Shown here: positions 1 through 8,878 of the stretch, one piece after another
Layout of the letters: each line of letters starts with the position of its first letter
Numbering within the stretch: the first letter of the stretch is position 1
Source of the DNA: UBA10427 sp003500135
Lineage (GTDB): Bacteria; Bacteroidota; Bacteroidia; Cytophagales; Cyclobacteriaceae
Length of the DNA: 22,549 nucleotides
Direction of reading: 5' to 3'
Assembly: GCA_963966275.1 (NCBI GenBank)
Contig: CAWZYQ010000055.1
Coordinates: forward strand, 1 to 22,549
The notes under the pieces: model-generated
What the model saw: the letters and a program-made list of their open reading frames with translations, nothing else
Told to the model about the DNA's origin: nothing
Database searches by the model: none
Program-made: the position numbers and the translations under genes

Positions 1-224
1 TATTTTAAATAGCTTAAATAAGACGTTCCTTCGAGCTCACTGATGAGGTTGGCATATATGAATACGTTATAAATGGCCAATTCGGTGAGCACTATGGTTG
101 TAAGCAAATATGGGAAATACCATTGTGTTTTGTCAAATAAGCGTTTCCATTCACTAAGCAGATCAGCTATAGCCAGGCCGTATATCAGAAGGGGAATGAA
201 TGACAGATATTCCGAGCTTTCCAT
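1..224 (-). CDS. Partial membrane protein, N-terminus only
   Basis: An open frame on the minus strand starts with ATG at 222-224 and runs without a stop to the left edge, giving about 74 residues. It begins MESSEYLSFIPLLIYGLAIA, and further hydrophobic stretches lie around residues 40-62. The segments 'LSEWKRLF' and 'WYFPYLLTTIVLTELAIYN' alternate charged and hydrophobic stretches, as in a small multi-pass inner-membrane protein. I recognise no named family. It lies on the same strand as mnmE, but 141 bases separate them, so co-transcription is uncertain. The 225-365 gap shows no gene. Confidence in coding is moderate, because the frame is open and the composition membrane-like but the gene is cut. 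Confidence 0.55.
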   Translation of the reverse strand, partial: MESSEYLSFIPLLIYGLAIADLLSEWKRLFDKTQWYFPYLLTTIVLTELAIYNVFIYANLISELEGTSYLSYLK

Positions 225-365
225 AGTAATAGGGCGATGAACAAATATAAGAAGTTTGGGTGATTTATTGTCTCAGAAACCAGGCTTCATCGGGCTCATG
301 AAATCTTTTACCTCAATTGGTGAATACCTTTTTTGGAATCCATAGACCTGACCTAAGTAAGGATT

Positions 366-1754
366 TTATTTCCCGATACAAAACTTACTGAAAATATTAC
401 TCAGCAGATCGTCCGTAGTGATCTCGCCGGTGATCTCACCCAGGTGGTGCAGGGCATTGCGGATGTCCAGCGCCAGAAAATCGTTGGTGACCTGGTTATC
501 GAGGCCTTCACTTACGGCATTTATTGCCTCCCTGGTCTGCATCAGGTTGTCGTAGTGGCGGATATTGGTGACAATGGTATCGCCGGTTTTAAAATGCTTA
601 AACTGCACCACTTCGGTGATGCGTTTTTTGAGATCTTCGATATATGCTTTTTGACCGGCCGAGATCAGCACCATATCGGGGAATTGTTTTTTGATCTGTT
701 CAACTTCCTTTTCTTCGATCAGATCAACCTTATTGCCGGCCTTAATAAAAGGAATGCACAGGTTTTCTAATACATTGATTTCTTTATGGATATCAGTTAC
801 GGTTTCAAGGGTCAGGTCAAACAGGTAAATGATCAGTGAAGCCTTTTGCATCTGGGCCTTGGTGCGTTCTACACCTATCGCCTCAATCTTGTCTTTAGCT
901 TCCCGTATCCCTGCAGTATCGATAAATCGAAACAGAACACCGTCAATGTGTATCTCGTCTTCAATAAAATCGCGGGTGGTCCCCGGAATATCGGATACAA
1001 TGGCCTTTTCTTCGTTCAGCAAGGCATTGAGCAGGGTAGATTTACCGGCATTGGGCTTGCCGGCAATAACCGTCGGCACGCCGTTCTTGATCACGTTGCC
1101 TTCGGCAAAGCTATCGATCAGTCCGTCAATCGTTGTAATTAAGCGGTTGATCAGGTTGCGCAAGTCGCTGCGGTCGGCAAACTCTACATCTTCTTCCCCG
1201 AAATCAAGCTCTAGCTCAATCATGGAAGCAAAGTGGATAAGCTCTTCTCTCAGTGCCTGTATTTTATGGCTGAAACCTCCGCGCATTTGGTTCATGGCTG
1301 CCATATGTGCCGCTTCACTATCGGAGTTGATCAGGTCCGCCACTGCTTCGGCTTGTGCCAGGTCAAACTGACCGTTAAGAAAAGCCCTGCGTGTAAACTC
1401 ACCGGCTTTTGCCAATCGGGCACCACTTTTCAGTAACAACTTGATAACCCGTTGCAGGATATATGGCGAACCATGGCATGAAATCTCGATTACATCTTCT
1501 TTGGTGTACGACTTAGGTCCCCTGAATATGGAAACCAGCACTTCGTCGAGTACCTCCTCACCATTGCGAATGGTTCCGAAGTGAATGGTGTGGCTATCTG
1601 CTTTCTCCAGGTTTTTGCCCTTAAAAACCTTGTTAACTATGGTAAAAGCTTCCGGACCGGAAAGCCGGATTACCCCAATAGCGCCGATGCCCTGCGCAGT
1701 AGCGAGGGCAACGATTGTATCTTCATTATCTTGCAGATAAGCAGATAGGCTCAA
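366..1754 (-). CDS. mnmE: tRNA modification GTPase MnmE
   Basis: MnmE works with MnmG to add the cm5/cmnm5 group to the wobble uridine (U34) of certain tRNAs in the cytoplasm. The 462-residue protein is full length. The N-terminal domain begins with DTIVALATAQGIGAIGVIRL (residues 12-31). The inserted G domain has P-loop GKPNAGKS (232-239), switch I DIPGTTRD (255-262), DTAG (279-282) and an NKVD motif. The family's C-terminal CIGK closes the chain. The start is TTG: the open frame runs straight from the stop of the upstream thioredoxin-like gene and holds no ATG before the conserved N-terminus. The 21-base gap to that gene suggests an operon. Identification is secure; only the exact start is open. 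Confidence 0.97.
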   Translation of the reverse strand: MSLSAYLQDNEDTIVALATAQGIGAIGVIRLSGPEAFTIVNKVFKGKNLEKADSHTIHFGTIRNGEEVLDEVLVSIFRGPKSYTKEDVIEISCHGSPYILQRVIKLLLKSGARLAKAGEFTRRAFLNGQFDLAQAEAVADLINSDSEAAHMAAMNQMRGGFSHKIQALREELIHFASMIELELDFGEEDVEFADRSDLRNLINRLITTIDGLIDSFAEGNVIKNGVPTVIAGKPNAGKSTLLNALLNEEKAIVSDIPGTTRDFIEDEIHIDGVLFRFIDTAGIREAKDKIEAIGVERTKAQMQKASLIIYLFDLTLETVTDIHKEINVLENLCIPFIKAGNKVDLIEEKEVEQIKKQFPDMVLISAGQKAYIEDLKKRITEVVQFKHFKTGDTIVTNIRHYDNLMQTREAINAVSEGLDNQVTNDFLALDIRNALHHLGEITGEITTDDLLSNIFSKFCIGK

Positions 1755-1775
1755 TTTTGATATGTTTAATGTTCC

Positions 1776-2318
1776 TTATTTCTTGCTGGCCACGAAAGAC
1801 TCCCAGGATTGGTCTTTATAGATGTCCTCACCGATAAATTCCAAAATGGGATTCAACTGTTCCGGTTTCAGGTATCCTGCCAATGGCTGAATGACATTCA
1901 TGTTTTCATCAAGCAAGACTGAGGTTGGGTAGCTCAATTTTCCCTGAAGCAAAGCTGCGGCTAATTCGTGATAGCCATTCCGGCCCTGATTGACAAACTT
2001 AAAGGTATGCCCTCTGAAGGTAATGTCTTCTTTGCCCTCAGCATCCAGTTTCACCGCATAAAAATCTGTGTTTAACCTCCTTGCGGTTTCCTGATGGGTA
2101 AATGTTTTTTTATCCATTACTTTACACCAGCCACACCAGTCTGTATAAACGTCAATGTAAATTTTTCTTGGCTCCTGCTTCATCAGGGCCTCAACTTCTT
2201 CAATCGTGTACCATTTCACCTCGCCCTGTGGACTTTCCTGCACATTAAATGCGGAAGCGCTAAAAAATACGACGACGAGTAGAATATTTAAAAATCTTTT
2301 CAGCATAATCAATCTCAT
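1776..2318 (-). CDS. Exported thioredoxin-like protein
   Basis: A 180-residue protein with an N-terminal hydrophobic signal segment (about residues 6-23) followed by a thioredoxin-like domain. The redox motif WCGWCK is at 61-66, in the context 'IYIDVYTDWCGWCKVMDKK'. A likely cis-proline segment, 'LSYPTSVLLDENM', comes later. The CGWC form with following KxMD is typical of the thioredoxin_7/DUF255-like exported proteins of Bacteroidota, which probably reduce or oxidise envelope disulfides; the actual partner is unknown. Two starts are possible: Met1 (2318) and Met5 (2306). A TAnnTTTG box at 2326-2333 would put transcription start very near Met1, which favours Met5 (MLKRFLNILL). It precedes mnmE by 21 bases on the same strand. 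Confidence 0.88.
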   Translation of the reverse strand: MRLIMLKRFLNILLVVVFFSASAFNVQESPQGEVKWYTIEEVEALMKQEPRKIYIDVYTDWCGWCKVMDKKTFTHQETARRLNTDFYAVKLDAEGKEDITFRGHTFKFVNQGRNGYHELAAALLQGKLSYPTSVLLDENMNVIQPLAGYLKPEQLNPILEFIGEDIYKDQSWESFVASKK

Positions 2319-2325
2319 TAATAAA

Positions 2326-2333
2326 CAAAGTTA
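2326..2333 (-). promoter_or_regulatory. Bacteroidota -7 box (TAACTTTG)
   Basis: Read on the minus strand the sequence is TAACTTTG, an exact match to the Bacteroidota sigma-A -7 consensus TAnnTTTG. It lies just upstream of the thioredoxin-like/mnmE pair. TTG triplets occur upstream, but with spacers of about 14 and 23 bases rather than the usual 19-20, so the -33 element is unconvincing. If used, the transcript would be leaderless for Met1 or have a short leader for Met5. Confidence 0.4.
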
Positions 2334-2449
2334 CGCAATTTTTCATGCAATCGATACAATATGTGATCTGCATTTCCAAATCACAGGCAATTTATCACAA
2401 TTACCATGCCTGGTAGGTAACTAAAATTACATTTTACTTCAGCGTTTAC

Positions 2450-2495
2450 CTCCCTACGTAAACTTCGGGGGCAGGGAGTTCAGAGCTATTGGATG
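2450..2495. repeat. Degenerate intergenic repeat, copy A
   Basis: About 46 bases resemble 2893-2940, sharing CTCC-TAC-TAAACTT-GGG-G-AGGG and ending in GGATG. CTCCCT at its left can pair with AGGGAG on its right, so it could fold as a hairpin with a long loop. It lies between the thioredoxin-like and DUF427 genes. Together the two copies flank the DUF427 gene. Confidence 0.5.
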
Positions 2496-2524
2496 AAATA
2501 CCCTGAACACAGAACTTTTTTGAA

Positions 2525-2806
2525 CTATTCTACGATTTCAATGCCTTTCCAAAAAGCAACGTGATCTTTTATGCCTTTGGCCAGGTCAGAAGGAGTGGGG
2601 TAGTACCAGGCAGCATCTTCGTTCTTTTCTCCTTCTACTTTGATGGTATAATACGATGCCACCCCTTTCCAGGGACATGTGGTATGTGAGGTGCTTTCTT
2701 CGAAAAATTCGGTTTTAAGAGATGATTTAGGGAAATAATGGTTGCCCTCAACCACAACCGTATCGTTGCTTTCCGCCAGTATTTGGTCTTTCCAGATTGC
2801 TTTCAT
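2525..2806 (-). CDS. DUF427 domain protein
   Basis: The 93-residue product starts MKAIWKDQILAESNDTVVVE and continues GNHYFP, the normal N-terminus of the DUF427 (NTP_transf_9-type beta-rich) family. The conserved 'TTCPWKG.ASYY' and 'AAWYYPTPSDLAKGIKDHVAF' type segments follow. The frame extends to a GTG at 2860, but the family start fits the ATG at 2804-2806, so I use that. The family's biochemical role is not established. It stands alone between two copies of a degenerate repeat. Confidence 0.9.
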   Translation of the reverse strand: MKAIWKDQILAESNDTVVVEGNHYFPKSSLKTEFFEESTSHTTCPWKGVASYYTIKVEGEKNEDAAWYYPTPSDLAKGIKDHVAFWKGIEIVE

Positions 2807-2892
2807 TTGCTTTATGTTTTTTGATATGAACGCGGGAAACCGGTTTTGGTTTGTCTGCACATTGACACTATGATTAAAATAACAGAGTTCAA

Positions 2893-2940
2893 CTCCTTAC
2901 ATAAACTTGGGAGGTAGGGTGGTTTAGAAGTTGGCGGATG
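2893..2940. repeat. Degenerate intergenic repeat, copy B
   Basis: Second copy of the element at 2450-2495, same orientation, roughly 70-75% identical by eye with a small gap. It is the first recognisable item in the 412-base gene-free stretch 2807-3218, which also holds a heptamer tandem repeat and a strong hairpin. Confidence 0.5.
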
Positions 2941-2986
2941 GGTGTATTTGTTTATATATGCTCAAAGCTGAAAGCAATTTTAGCTA

Positions 2987-3007
2987 GAAGCTCGAAGCTC
3001 GAAGCTG
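2987..3007. repeat. Tandem heptamer repeat (GAAGCTC)
   Basis: Three consecutive 7-mers, GAAGCTC, GAAGCTC and GAAGCTG, followed by GAAG. Looser AAAGCT/AAAGC words occur on both sides (about 2960-3130). The 7-base period does not keep a reading frame, and no gene covers it. Confidence 0.65.
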
Positions 3008-3029
3008 GAAGGGTTTTGAAACTTGAGGT

Positions 3030-3059
3030 GATCAGAGTTCGCATGGCGAGACTCTGATC
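3030..3059. repeat. Strong inverted repeat (hairpin)
   Basis: GATCAGAGT pairs with ACTCTGATC (9 bp). Inside, TCGC pairs with GCGA around an ATG loop with one bulged G, giving a nearly continuous 13-bp stem. No T-run follows on either strand, so it is not a standard intrinsic terminator. It may be a REP-like element, or it may protect the 3' end of the leftward transcript from the 3219-6932 gene. Confidence 0.7.
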
Positions 3060-3218
3060 GTGGGTAAAAGCTTTTGGCAGAAAGTTTTTATAGCTCAAGG
3101 CAGAAAGCAGGGGTTGGTTAAAAGCTTAAGGCCAAAAAGAGCAAAAGGTTGGCCCATGCAACCTGCAGGAAGGTTTCCGGGTTACTGGGTAGGGTTTTCC
3201 TTTATTTCAATAGTATCA

Positions 3219-6200
3219 TCAGAAAAGAAAACCCAGCCTGACAAAAAGGGTGCGTTCACTCGTTTCAGTCCAGCCAAAATCGGCAGACACGACTGCTTTT
3301 TCCAGGGGCGCCAACCAAATGCCTATACCGGTCCCACGGTGCAACTCATCGTCATCAAACTCTTCATAGATCTGGCGGTCAATCCACACACGGCCATAGT
3401 CATTGAAAAGCAGAATGCCGGCATCGGCCGGAATGATGGGTGAATTGATGCTGAATATTTTAATCCTCAAGTCTAAATTGACATAAGCCGACTGGTCTCC
3501 TGCGAAACGCATCTTTCGATAACCTCGTAAGGCATTATGCCCGCCCAGCCTTACCGCATGATAAAACTCACGCTCACCTTCAAGCCATTGCCCGCCAATA
3601 CGAAGGGCCATGGTAGTTTTGAGTAGTTTGCCAAAGGTGTAATACCATGCTGAGGACAGGTTGACCTTGAAGAAATCAAAACGCGGGTCCTGATTGTCTA
3701 TGGATCGGGTGCGTTCGTATCCCAGGTTTAGCAAAATTCCTTTTTTGGGATAAAAAGGGTTGTTCCTGCTGTCATAGGTATAATTAGCCAAAGCGGTTAA
3801 ATAAGATTTGTCCACATCAAATAAGTCATAGGGCAAAGTTTCGGCAAAATCGTAAATAAATCGACCGTCGGGGCCTTCCGGATTGAGGTTTTCTTCTACA
3901 TTGACATTTTGAAAGCGCAAGCCTAACTGCCATTCGTGCTTTTTAGTTGGGTTGGAATATATCATGGAGGGTTGTACAATGATCTGCTCGTACCTTGTGC
4001 TATAATACCGCCTGTCTCTTTCAAATAAGTCCTCATTAAACGGAGTATTATTGCCGAAGCCATAGAAAAAATCCGTATAGGAAGGCCGGAAAATAGAAGC
4101 CCTCAGATCAAAATCCCATGCACCGGCCACATCGGTATAGCGTCCCATGTAGGTAAAGTTATATGACTGCGACCGGGGGGCGAAGTTAAACAGGGCCATA
4201 TGCCTGTTTTTAAAGGGTTCTTTACGAAAGCCGTGGTGTATTGCCAGGGCGCCAACGCCAGCAAAAATACCGTCATCAGGATTGAAGCCTCCCAGAATGA
4301 GGGGGGCCAGTCGATCATATTGAAAAGAGCGACGGTCGTATAAATTGATCTCCGGATTTTTATTGGTGGTTTTATTGGTTAATCCGCCACTGCGGTCAAA
4401 GGTAGTATTGCTGCGTTTATCATAAACCCAAAATCTCCTGCGGCCTTTTTCCAATGCTTCGGTGTAATACTGGTCATCGCCAGTGCCACCAATGACACGT
4501 ACTCTGATTTTGGTCCGATCGCTGCCAATGAAGTGGTAATCATCATCGTCATTTAAACCAAATATGCGGACTTCCCGCGTTTCTTCCGGATGAAAATGCC
4601 TCCGGTAAAACTCTTTATCACGTTCATCTTTACCATATCCGGTTACAATGACTGATCCATCTCCCTGAACCTCAATATAAAAATGATCTTTTTTATCGGT
4701 CCCTGTGATGGTCACTTCTTTCGCCAGAAACTCATAGTAGGTTTCGGCATACTTGTCCAGATCTTTTAAGCGCGATTTAAGCTTACTTTCAATAACTGGG
4801 CCGCTGAATTGGTATACTTCAGCAGGAAGTTGCCTGACGCCTTTTTTAATGATGCTGTCATTGATCCGCCGCTGTAAATCACGGGCTATTTCCAGCCATT
4901 CCTCCCTGGTTTTCTCATTGAGAAAAGTACGGTCAAAATGCCTGGCATTGAAATTCAGTCCATTCACATCGCGTATGGTATGGTGAAATCCCTGGAATTT
5001 GGGAGCGCCCCATTTTCTGGAGGCGAGGCTGGTAAGCCATCCATCGGAAAAGAAGAACACCTGGTCGCGGTCACGCGGTATGGGCTTATATATTTTCACA
5101 TCGTCCTCTTTTTTAAATTCCGCCCAGCGCCACTGGTCTTCATGTCGGTCCCAGTCACCGATCCATATGTCAAAAAGCCTTGAACGCAGTACCAGGTCCT
5201 GATCAACGCTATTATCCTCATCATTTCGAAGTTTATTCAACACATCACTTGTGCTGATAATTTCTTTCGGACGGCCAAAACTTGACACATCGGTACGGTC
5301 ATCATCAGGACGCTCCTCATAAAGGTATAGTGCACCGCCAAAGTCAATTCTGTACTGGCCGAGCAATGGGTCATCGGGCAGGTAAACGAGCTGTGGGTTG
5401 GTATGGTAAATACCTGCTGCATCGGCCAGAACCGGCACGGTAAATGCCGCATAGGGGTGTGCAGCCGATATTTGTTCACTCACAACATCCTCTGCCACCG
5501 TATTGCGCAGGTAATAAGGGATGGCGTTTTCAGGATATTTTTCAATACTACGTAAGACGTATTCTCGCCCGTCCGGGGCCTCAAGGCGCAAAGACCTGGT
5601 TTGCATGCCTCCTCCTTTTTTCTCTATCTCCATACCGCCTTTTTCCGTTGCCAGGTCAAAAACCGGAATTTGACATAATTCAGCTGCCCATTCCTTACGG
5701 TAATTATTTCCCAATGCACCGGGGTATTCGCTGTTTTTCAAATATGCTTTATTGGCGACAGCGCATACCGTGCTGTCTTCGGCAATAGGTTTCCTTTCGA
5801 GGTTTTCTTCAAGCGGACGGGCGTAATTAAAGTTGATGGTTTTCTCATAGCTTATGCCCGCGCGGTTTTGTTTATTCACACTGTAAACCCTGATGCGAAA
5901 AGTGTGTCTGTCAAGAAGGTCGATACGGGTAAATGAAGGGGAAGAGGTGGCGAAATCAGCATTCTTCTTGTTGATGGCTTTCCCGGACAGATAGTTCCCG
6001 CTGTTGATCAGATAATTTTCATTTACCTTATAAATGCCCGTATTGGCTTCAGAACCAGCCAGGTACAACACGTTGGGGAAAGGCTCAATAATATTTTCAA
6101 TCGTGCGTCGCATTTGGCGGTATTCAGGATTCGCCAGATCCTGGCTTCCTCCCAGGTATTTGCGATACAAAATGGCGAGAGATCCAATAACTGGCAGGGG

Positions 6201-6932
6201 AACCATATGGGATTCGGGGGTGAAGAAACCTGCTGGGTTCCCGGCGCCTTCTAGGGTATGGTGTCCCATGATAAGGACTATTTTATCGTGATTCCTTTTA
6301 ACCGCATCATCCAGTGCATTATAGAAATCAATCGGATGAGTGGCTTCACAACCTTCCTCCGTACCCGGTATTTGCCAGTCGTGCAGGATCCATTGCGTAT
6401 TGATAAGTAAAAGTATGGTAGAGTCGTTGATCAATACTTCTTCCGGACCAGGGCAGCCATTGGAGGGCAACATTAAATCTGGCATTTCGAGTGTATTGTC
6501 ATAGTATTGGTCCATCACCCGCACAACCACGTTACCTCGCTTGTTTCCATCGGCCCACTCTCTATACCCCGATACGCCATAATAGTTGCCTTCGAAATAT
6601 TTTATAAAATTGAAGCGTTCCCTCAGCCTTTCCAGGTTTTCCTGGTTTGATTTTTCACTTACCTCCGGTAAAAGGTCGGCATTCAGAATGTTTCCGGGAA
6701 ATAGAACTGTGTTTCGGGAGGCGTTCACGCTTATTTGGCTGATAAATTCTGCTCTCAGCGGACGCGAGGGGGCTCCATCTTTTTGCAGATTGCCCACAAG
6801 AAAGAAGGTGTGCGCCGGCAGCCGGTCATTTCTTTGGGTGTCGCTTTCCAGTTCTTTGACGGATTGGTAGGTGGCACATCCGAAGAAAGCGCTAATGAGC
6901 AAAAATATAAATGGTAGTTGGGTTTTTGCCAT
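3219..6932 (-). CDS. Lipoprotein: degenerate metallophosphatase, kinase-like region, BamA barrel
   Basis: A 1237-residue protein. The signal peptide ends in a lipobox (FFGC, Cys19). Residues about 41-350 align by eye with the Bacteroidota metallophosphatase type (NTQWILH 178-184, GCPGPE 159-164, GHH 223-225). The usual metal-binding motifs look replaced: GNLQ (47-50) for GDxG, PGNILN (79-84) for GDN, GNYY (115-118) for GNHD, and GSEAN (293-297) for GHEH. Residues about 440-740 include GDWDRHEDQW (592-601) and PRDRDQVFF (619-627), resembling the catalytic loop and metal-binding motif of HipA/CotH-like kinases. The C-terminus is an Omp85-type barrel with LGGHNALRGY and a final Phe. It is probably an outer-membrane protein with a periplasmic or surface N-terminal part. 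The function is unknown; phosphatase activity seems unlikely. The barrel and lipoprotein calls are firm, the kinase-like call tentative. Confidence 0.85.
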   Translation of the reverse strand: MAKTQLPFIFLLISAFFGCATYQSVKELESDTQRNDRLPAHTFFLVGNLQKDGAPSRPLRAEFISQISVNASRNTVLFPGNILNADLLPEVSEKSNQENLERLRERFNFIKYFEGNYYGVSGYREWADGNKRGNVVVRVMDQYYDNTLEMPDLMLPSNGCPGPEEVLINDSTILLLINTQWILHDWQIPGTEEGCEATHPIDFYNALDDAVKRNHDKIVLIMGHHTLEGAGNPAGFFTPESHMVPLPVIGSLAILYRKYLGGSQDLANPEYRQMRRTIENIIEPFPNVLYLAGSEANTGIYKVNENYLINSGNYLSGKAINKKNADFATSSPSFTRIDLLDRHTFRIRVYSVNKQNRAGISYEKTINFNYARPLEENLERKPIAEDSTVCAVANKAYLKNSEYPGALGNNYRKEWAAELCQIPVFDLATEKGGMEIEKKGGGMQTRSLRLEAPDGREYVLRSIEKYPENAIPYYLRNTVAEDVVSEQISAAHPYAAFTVPVLADAAGIYHTNPQLVYLPDDPLLGQYRIDFGGALYLYEERPDDDRTDVSSFGRPKEIISTSDVLNKLRNDEDNSVDQDLVLRSRLFDIWIGDWDRHEDQWRWAEFKKEDDVKIYKPIPRDRDQVFFFSDGWLTSLASRKWGAPKFQGFHHTIRDVNGLNFNARHFDRTFLNEKTREEWLEIARDLQRRINDSIIKKGVRQLPAEVYQFSGPVIESKLKSRLKDLDKYAETYYEFLAKEVTITGTDKKDHFYIEVQGDGSVIVTGYGKDERDKEFYRRHFHPEETREVRIFGLNDDDDYHFIGSDRTKIRVRVIGGTGDDQYYTEALEKGRRRFWVYDKRSNTTFDRSGGLTNKTTNKNPEINLYDRRSFQYDRLAPLILGGFNPDDGIFAGVGALAIHHGFRKEPFKNRHMALFNFAPRSQSYNFTYMGRYTDVAGAWDFDLRASIFRPSYTDFFYGFGNNTPFNEDLFERDRRYYSTRYEQIIVQPSMIYSNPTKKHEWQLGLRFQNVNVEENLNPEGPDGRFIYDFAETLPYDLFDVDKSYLTALANYTYDSRNNPFYPKKGILLNLGYERTRSIDNQDPRFDFFKVNLSSAWYYTFGKLLKTTMALRIGGQWLEGEREFYHAVRLGGHNALRGYRKMRFAGDQSAYVNLDLRIKIFSINSPIIPADAGILLFNDYGRVWIDRQIYEEFDDDELHRGTGIGIWLAPLEKAVVSADFGWTETSERTLFVRLGFLF

Positions 6933-6979
6933 GTACCGTTTATCCCCTGAATTCAGGCAACTAATATAGAAATAAAAAT

Positions 6980-8878
6980 TTAGTTTGTAGACTTACTATC
7001 CGGGATATGCAGTTCGAAAGTGGCGCCTTTGTCAGGCTCACTACTCAAATTTATATCTCCACCCAATGCTTCTGTTTGGGTTTTTTTAAGGTATAACCCG
7101 AAGCCTTTACCGTCCACATGGTCATGAAAGCGCTGGTATAGAACAAATAATTCCTTTTTGTTGCTTATCAGGTCTATGCCCAATCCATTGTCAGATATTT
7201 TGGACTGATGTATGTTATCATTTTCATTTATCCGGATTTGTAGTTTTAGCCTTCGATTATCGGACCTGTATTTTATGGAGTTGCTGATCAGGTTAAAAAA
7301 ACACTTTCGATATAGGCCGGAAAAGTAGTAATGGATTCTGTTTTGATCTGCAAGTCGATATCCGGATCAGCTTCTTTCACTATGTTTTCCAGACGGCTAA
7401 ATATTTTGGATAGCAATTCATCGTAGTAAATTCGCTTTTTCGTCACATTTTCATGCTTTCTTTTCAAGAATCTTATTGAGATCGGTTATGACTTTCCCCA
7501 TATCTTTTGTGGCTTTTTTTACATGCTCAGATATTTCCCTTGAAGCCTGGTCTTTTCCGCTGAGCCGATGAAATAGGTGAGTACAACCCAATAAGCGTGC
7601 TACGGGTGCACGCAAATTGTGCGCGGTAATAAAGGCATATTGCTCAAGCTGGGAATTTTGCTGCACCAGTTCGCTGTTGGATTTGGCCAATTTTTCGGTC
7701 CTTTCGTTTACTTTCATTTCCAGAAAATTTCTGGCTGCACTTAATTCTTCAAAATTTGCTTCAATTACACGCTTTTGGCGCTCCAGCATTTCCCTTTGTG
7801 CCATTAGTTCTTCCTTCTGCTGGATCAATTCCTCATTTTGCGTTGAGATCTCATCCGTTCGTTGTTTGGCTTCATGCTCAAAACGATCAATGAACTGGTT
7901 TTTTAATTTTTCATTTTCATTGAGCTGGTCAATCAAAGCAACCTGTGCCTCCACTTTGTCGTATTCAATTTCCCTGTTTCTTATGGCCAATGCGATACTG
8001 AAATGGGAGAGTAAAAGTACGATACCAACCTGAAGGATTTTGTCGCTATTGAAATTTTCACGCATGAAATAGGCGGCAATGGAAATAAAGGCAAAAATAA
8101 CCAGTGCAGATGTGCCCGTTGCAAACAGCCTGTCCCTTAAATCGCCGGATACCGACAGTTGAACAATAAACGCAATGTCAAGTACCATACATAATAAAAT
8201 GACTATTTTGCGAATGTCGTAGGGTAGGTATGCCGCCTGGTAAAAATAGATTAAAACGCTCGTAATCGCGAGTAATGCATAGATGGCATAGGTTAAAAAG
8301 ATGGTGATATTGTGCCAAACGGGATATCGCTCTTTGGTATTGACAAAATTCCTTAAGAACATGAAATAAAACAAAATGGAGGCTAGTAGGAACATGTTAT
8401 CGACCAGGTATTTCAATATGGGGTCATAATCTATAAATGCAAGGTACAAGTAACCATATAAACTGGATGTAAAGGGATAGATAAAAAAGTTGTACAAGCT
8501 GTAAGCGAGGTATGCCGAATCGCGTGTCAGGAGGAAATAGAAAAAGTTGATATTGAAGAGTATGGCCACCAACCCCTGAAATATGCCTTGCTGATAATTG
8601 TCAACGGACTTTCTTTGATTCAGGAGCAATAGAAAATCCTTATATGGGACAATGCTTACATTGGCAGTGGGGCCACGTCCACGGGTAATGTGGTACAACA
8701 AAGTTACTCGCAGATCTTCCAGCGGTGCAAGGGCGACCGAAAGCCTGTTTTCATAATTCTTTTCATTATTTAGCTGCCTGTAAAAATGTTCGCACAACCA
8801 TCCGGTGGTATCGGAATATCTGACTCTTTCGGATTTGAAAAAAGCATAAACTTTATCCCTGCCGCCGGTTTTAAGCAC
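6980..8878 (-). pseudogene. Broken 7TMR-DISM sensor histidine kinase
   Basis: The first frame (7451-8878) gives part of an extracellular DISMED2-like domain (residues 1-95), seven hydrophobic segments (about 97-295), a coiled coil (305-410) and a HisKA domain with FITAHNLRAP (His420). It ends early at TGA 7451-7453. The next stretch reads in another frame as KKRIYYDELLSKIF and TFPAYIESVF. At the A7 run 7295-7301 it returns to the first frame, giving the N box NLISNSIKYRS, then DNGLGIDL and GKGFGLYL, ending at 6980. One extra base near 7455-7475 and one lost base at the run would explain this. The 5' end also looks truncated: there is no signal peptide, only a GTG after nine A's, with stops upstream. 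Sequencing error is possible for the homopolymer site. Confidence 0.85.

Noticed and set aside
829..1371. Plus-strand open frame of 180 codons inside mnmE
   Set aside because: Low-complexity Ser-rich translation on the strand opposite a secure gene: a shadow.
2987..3007. CRISPR array
   Set aside because: Units are 7 bases with no spacers, and no cas gene is present.
3060..3443. Plus-strand open frame of 127 codons
   Set aside because: Overlaps the barrel end of the 1237-residue gene in antisense and begins in the repeat region; no recognisable protein pattern.
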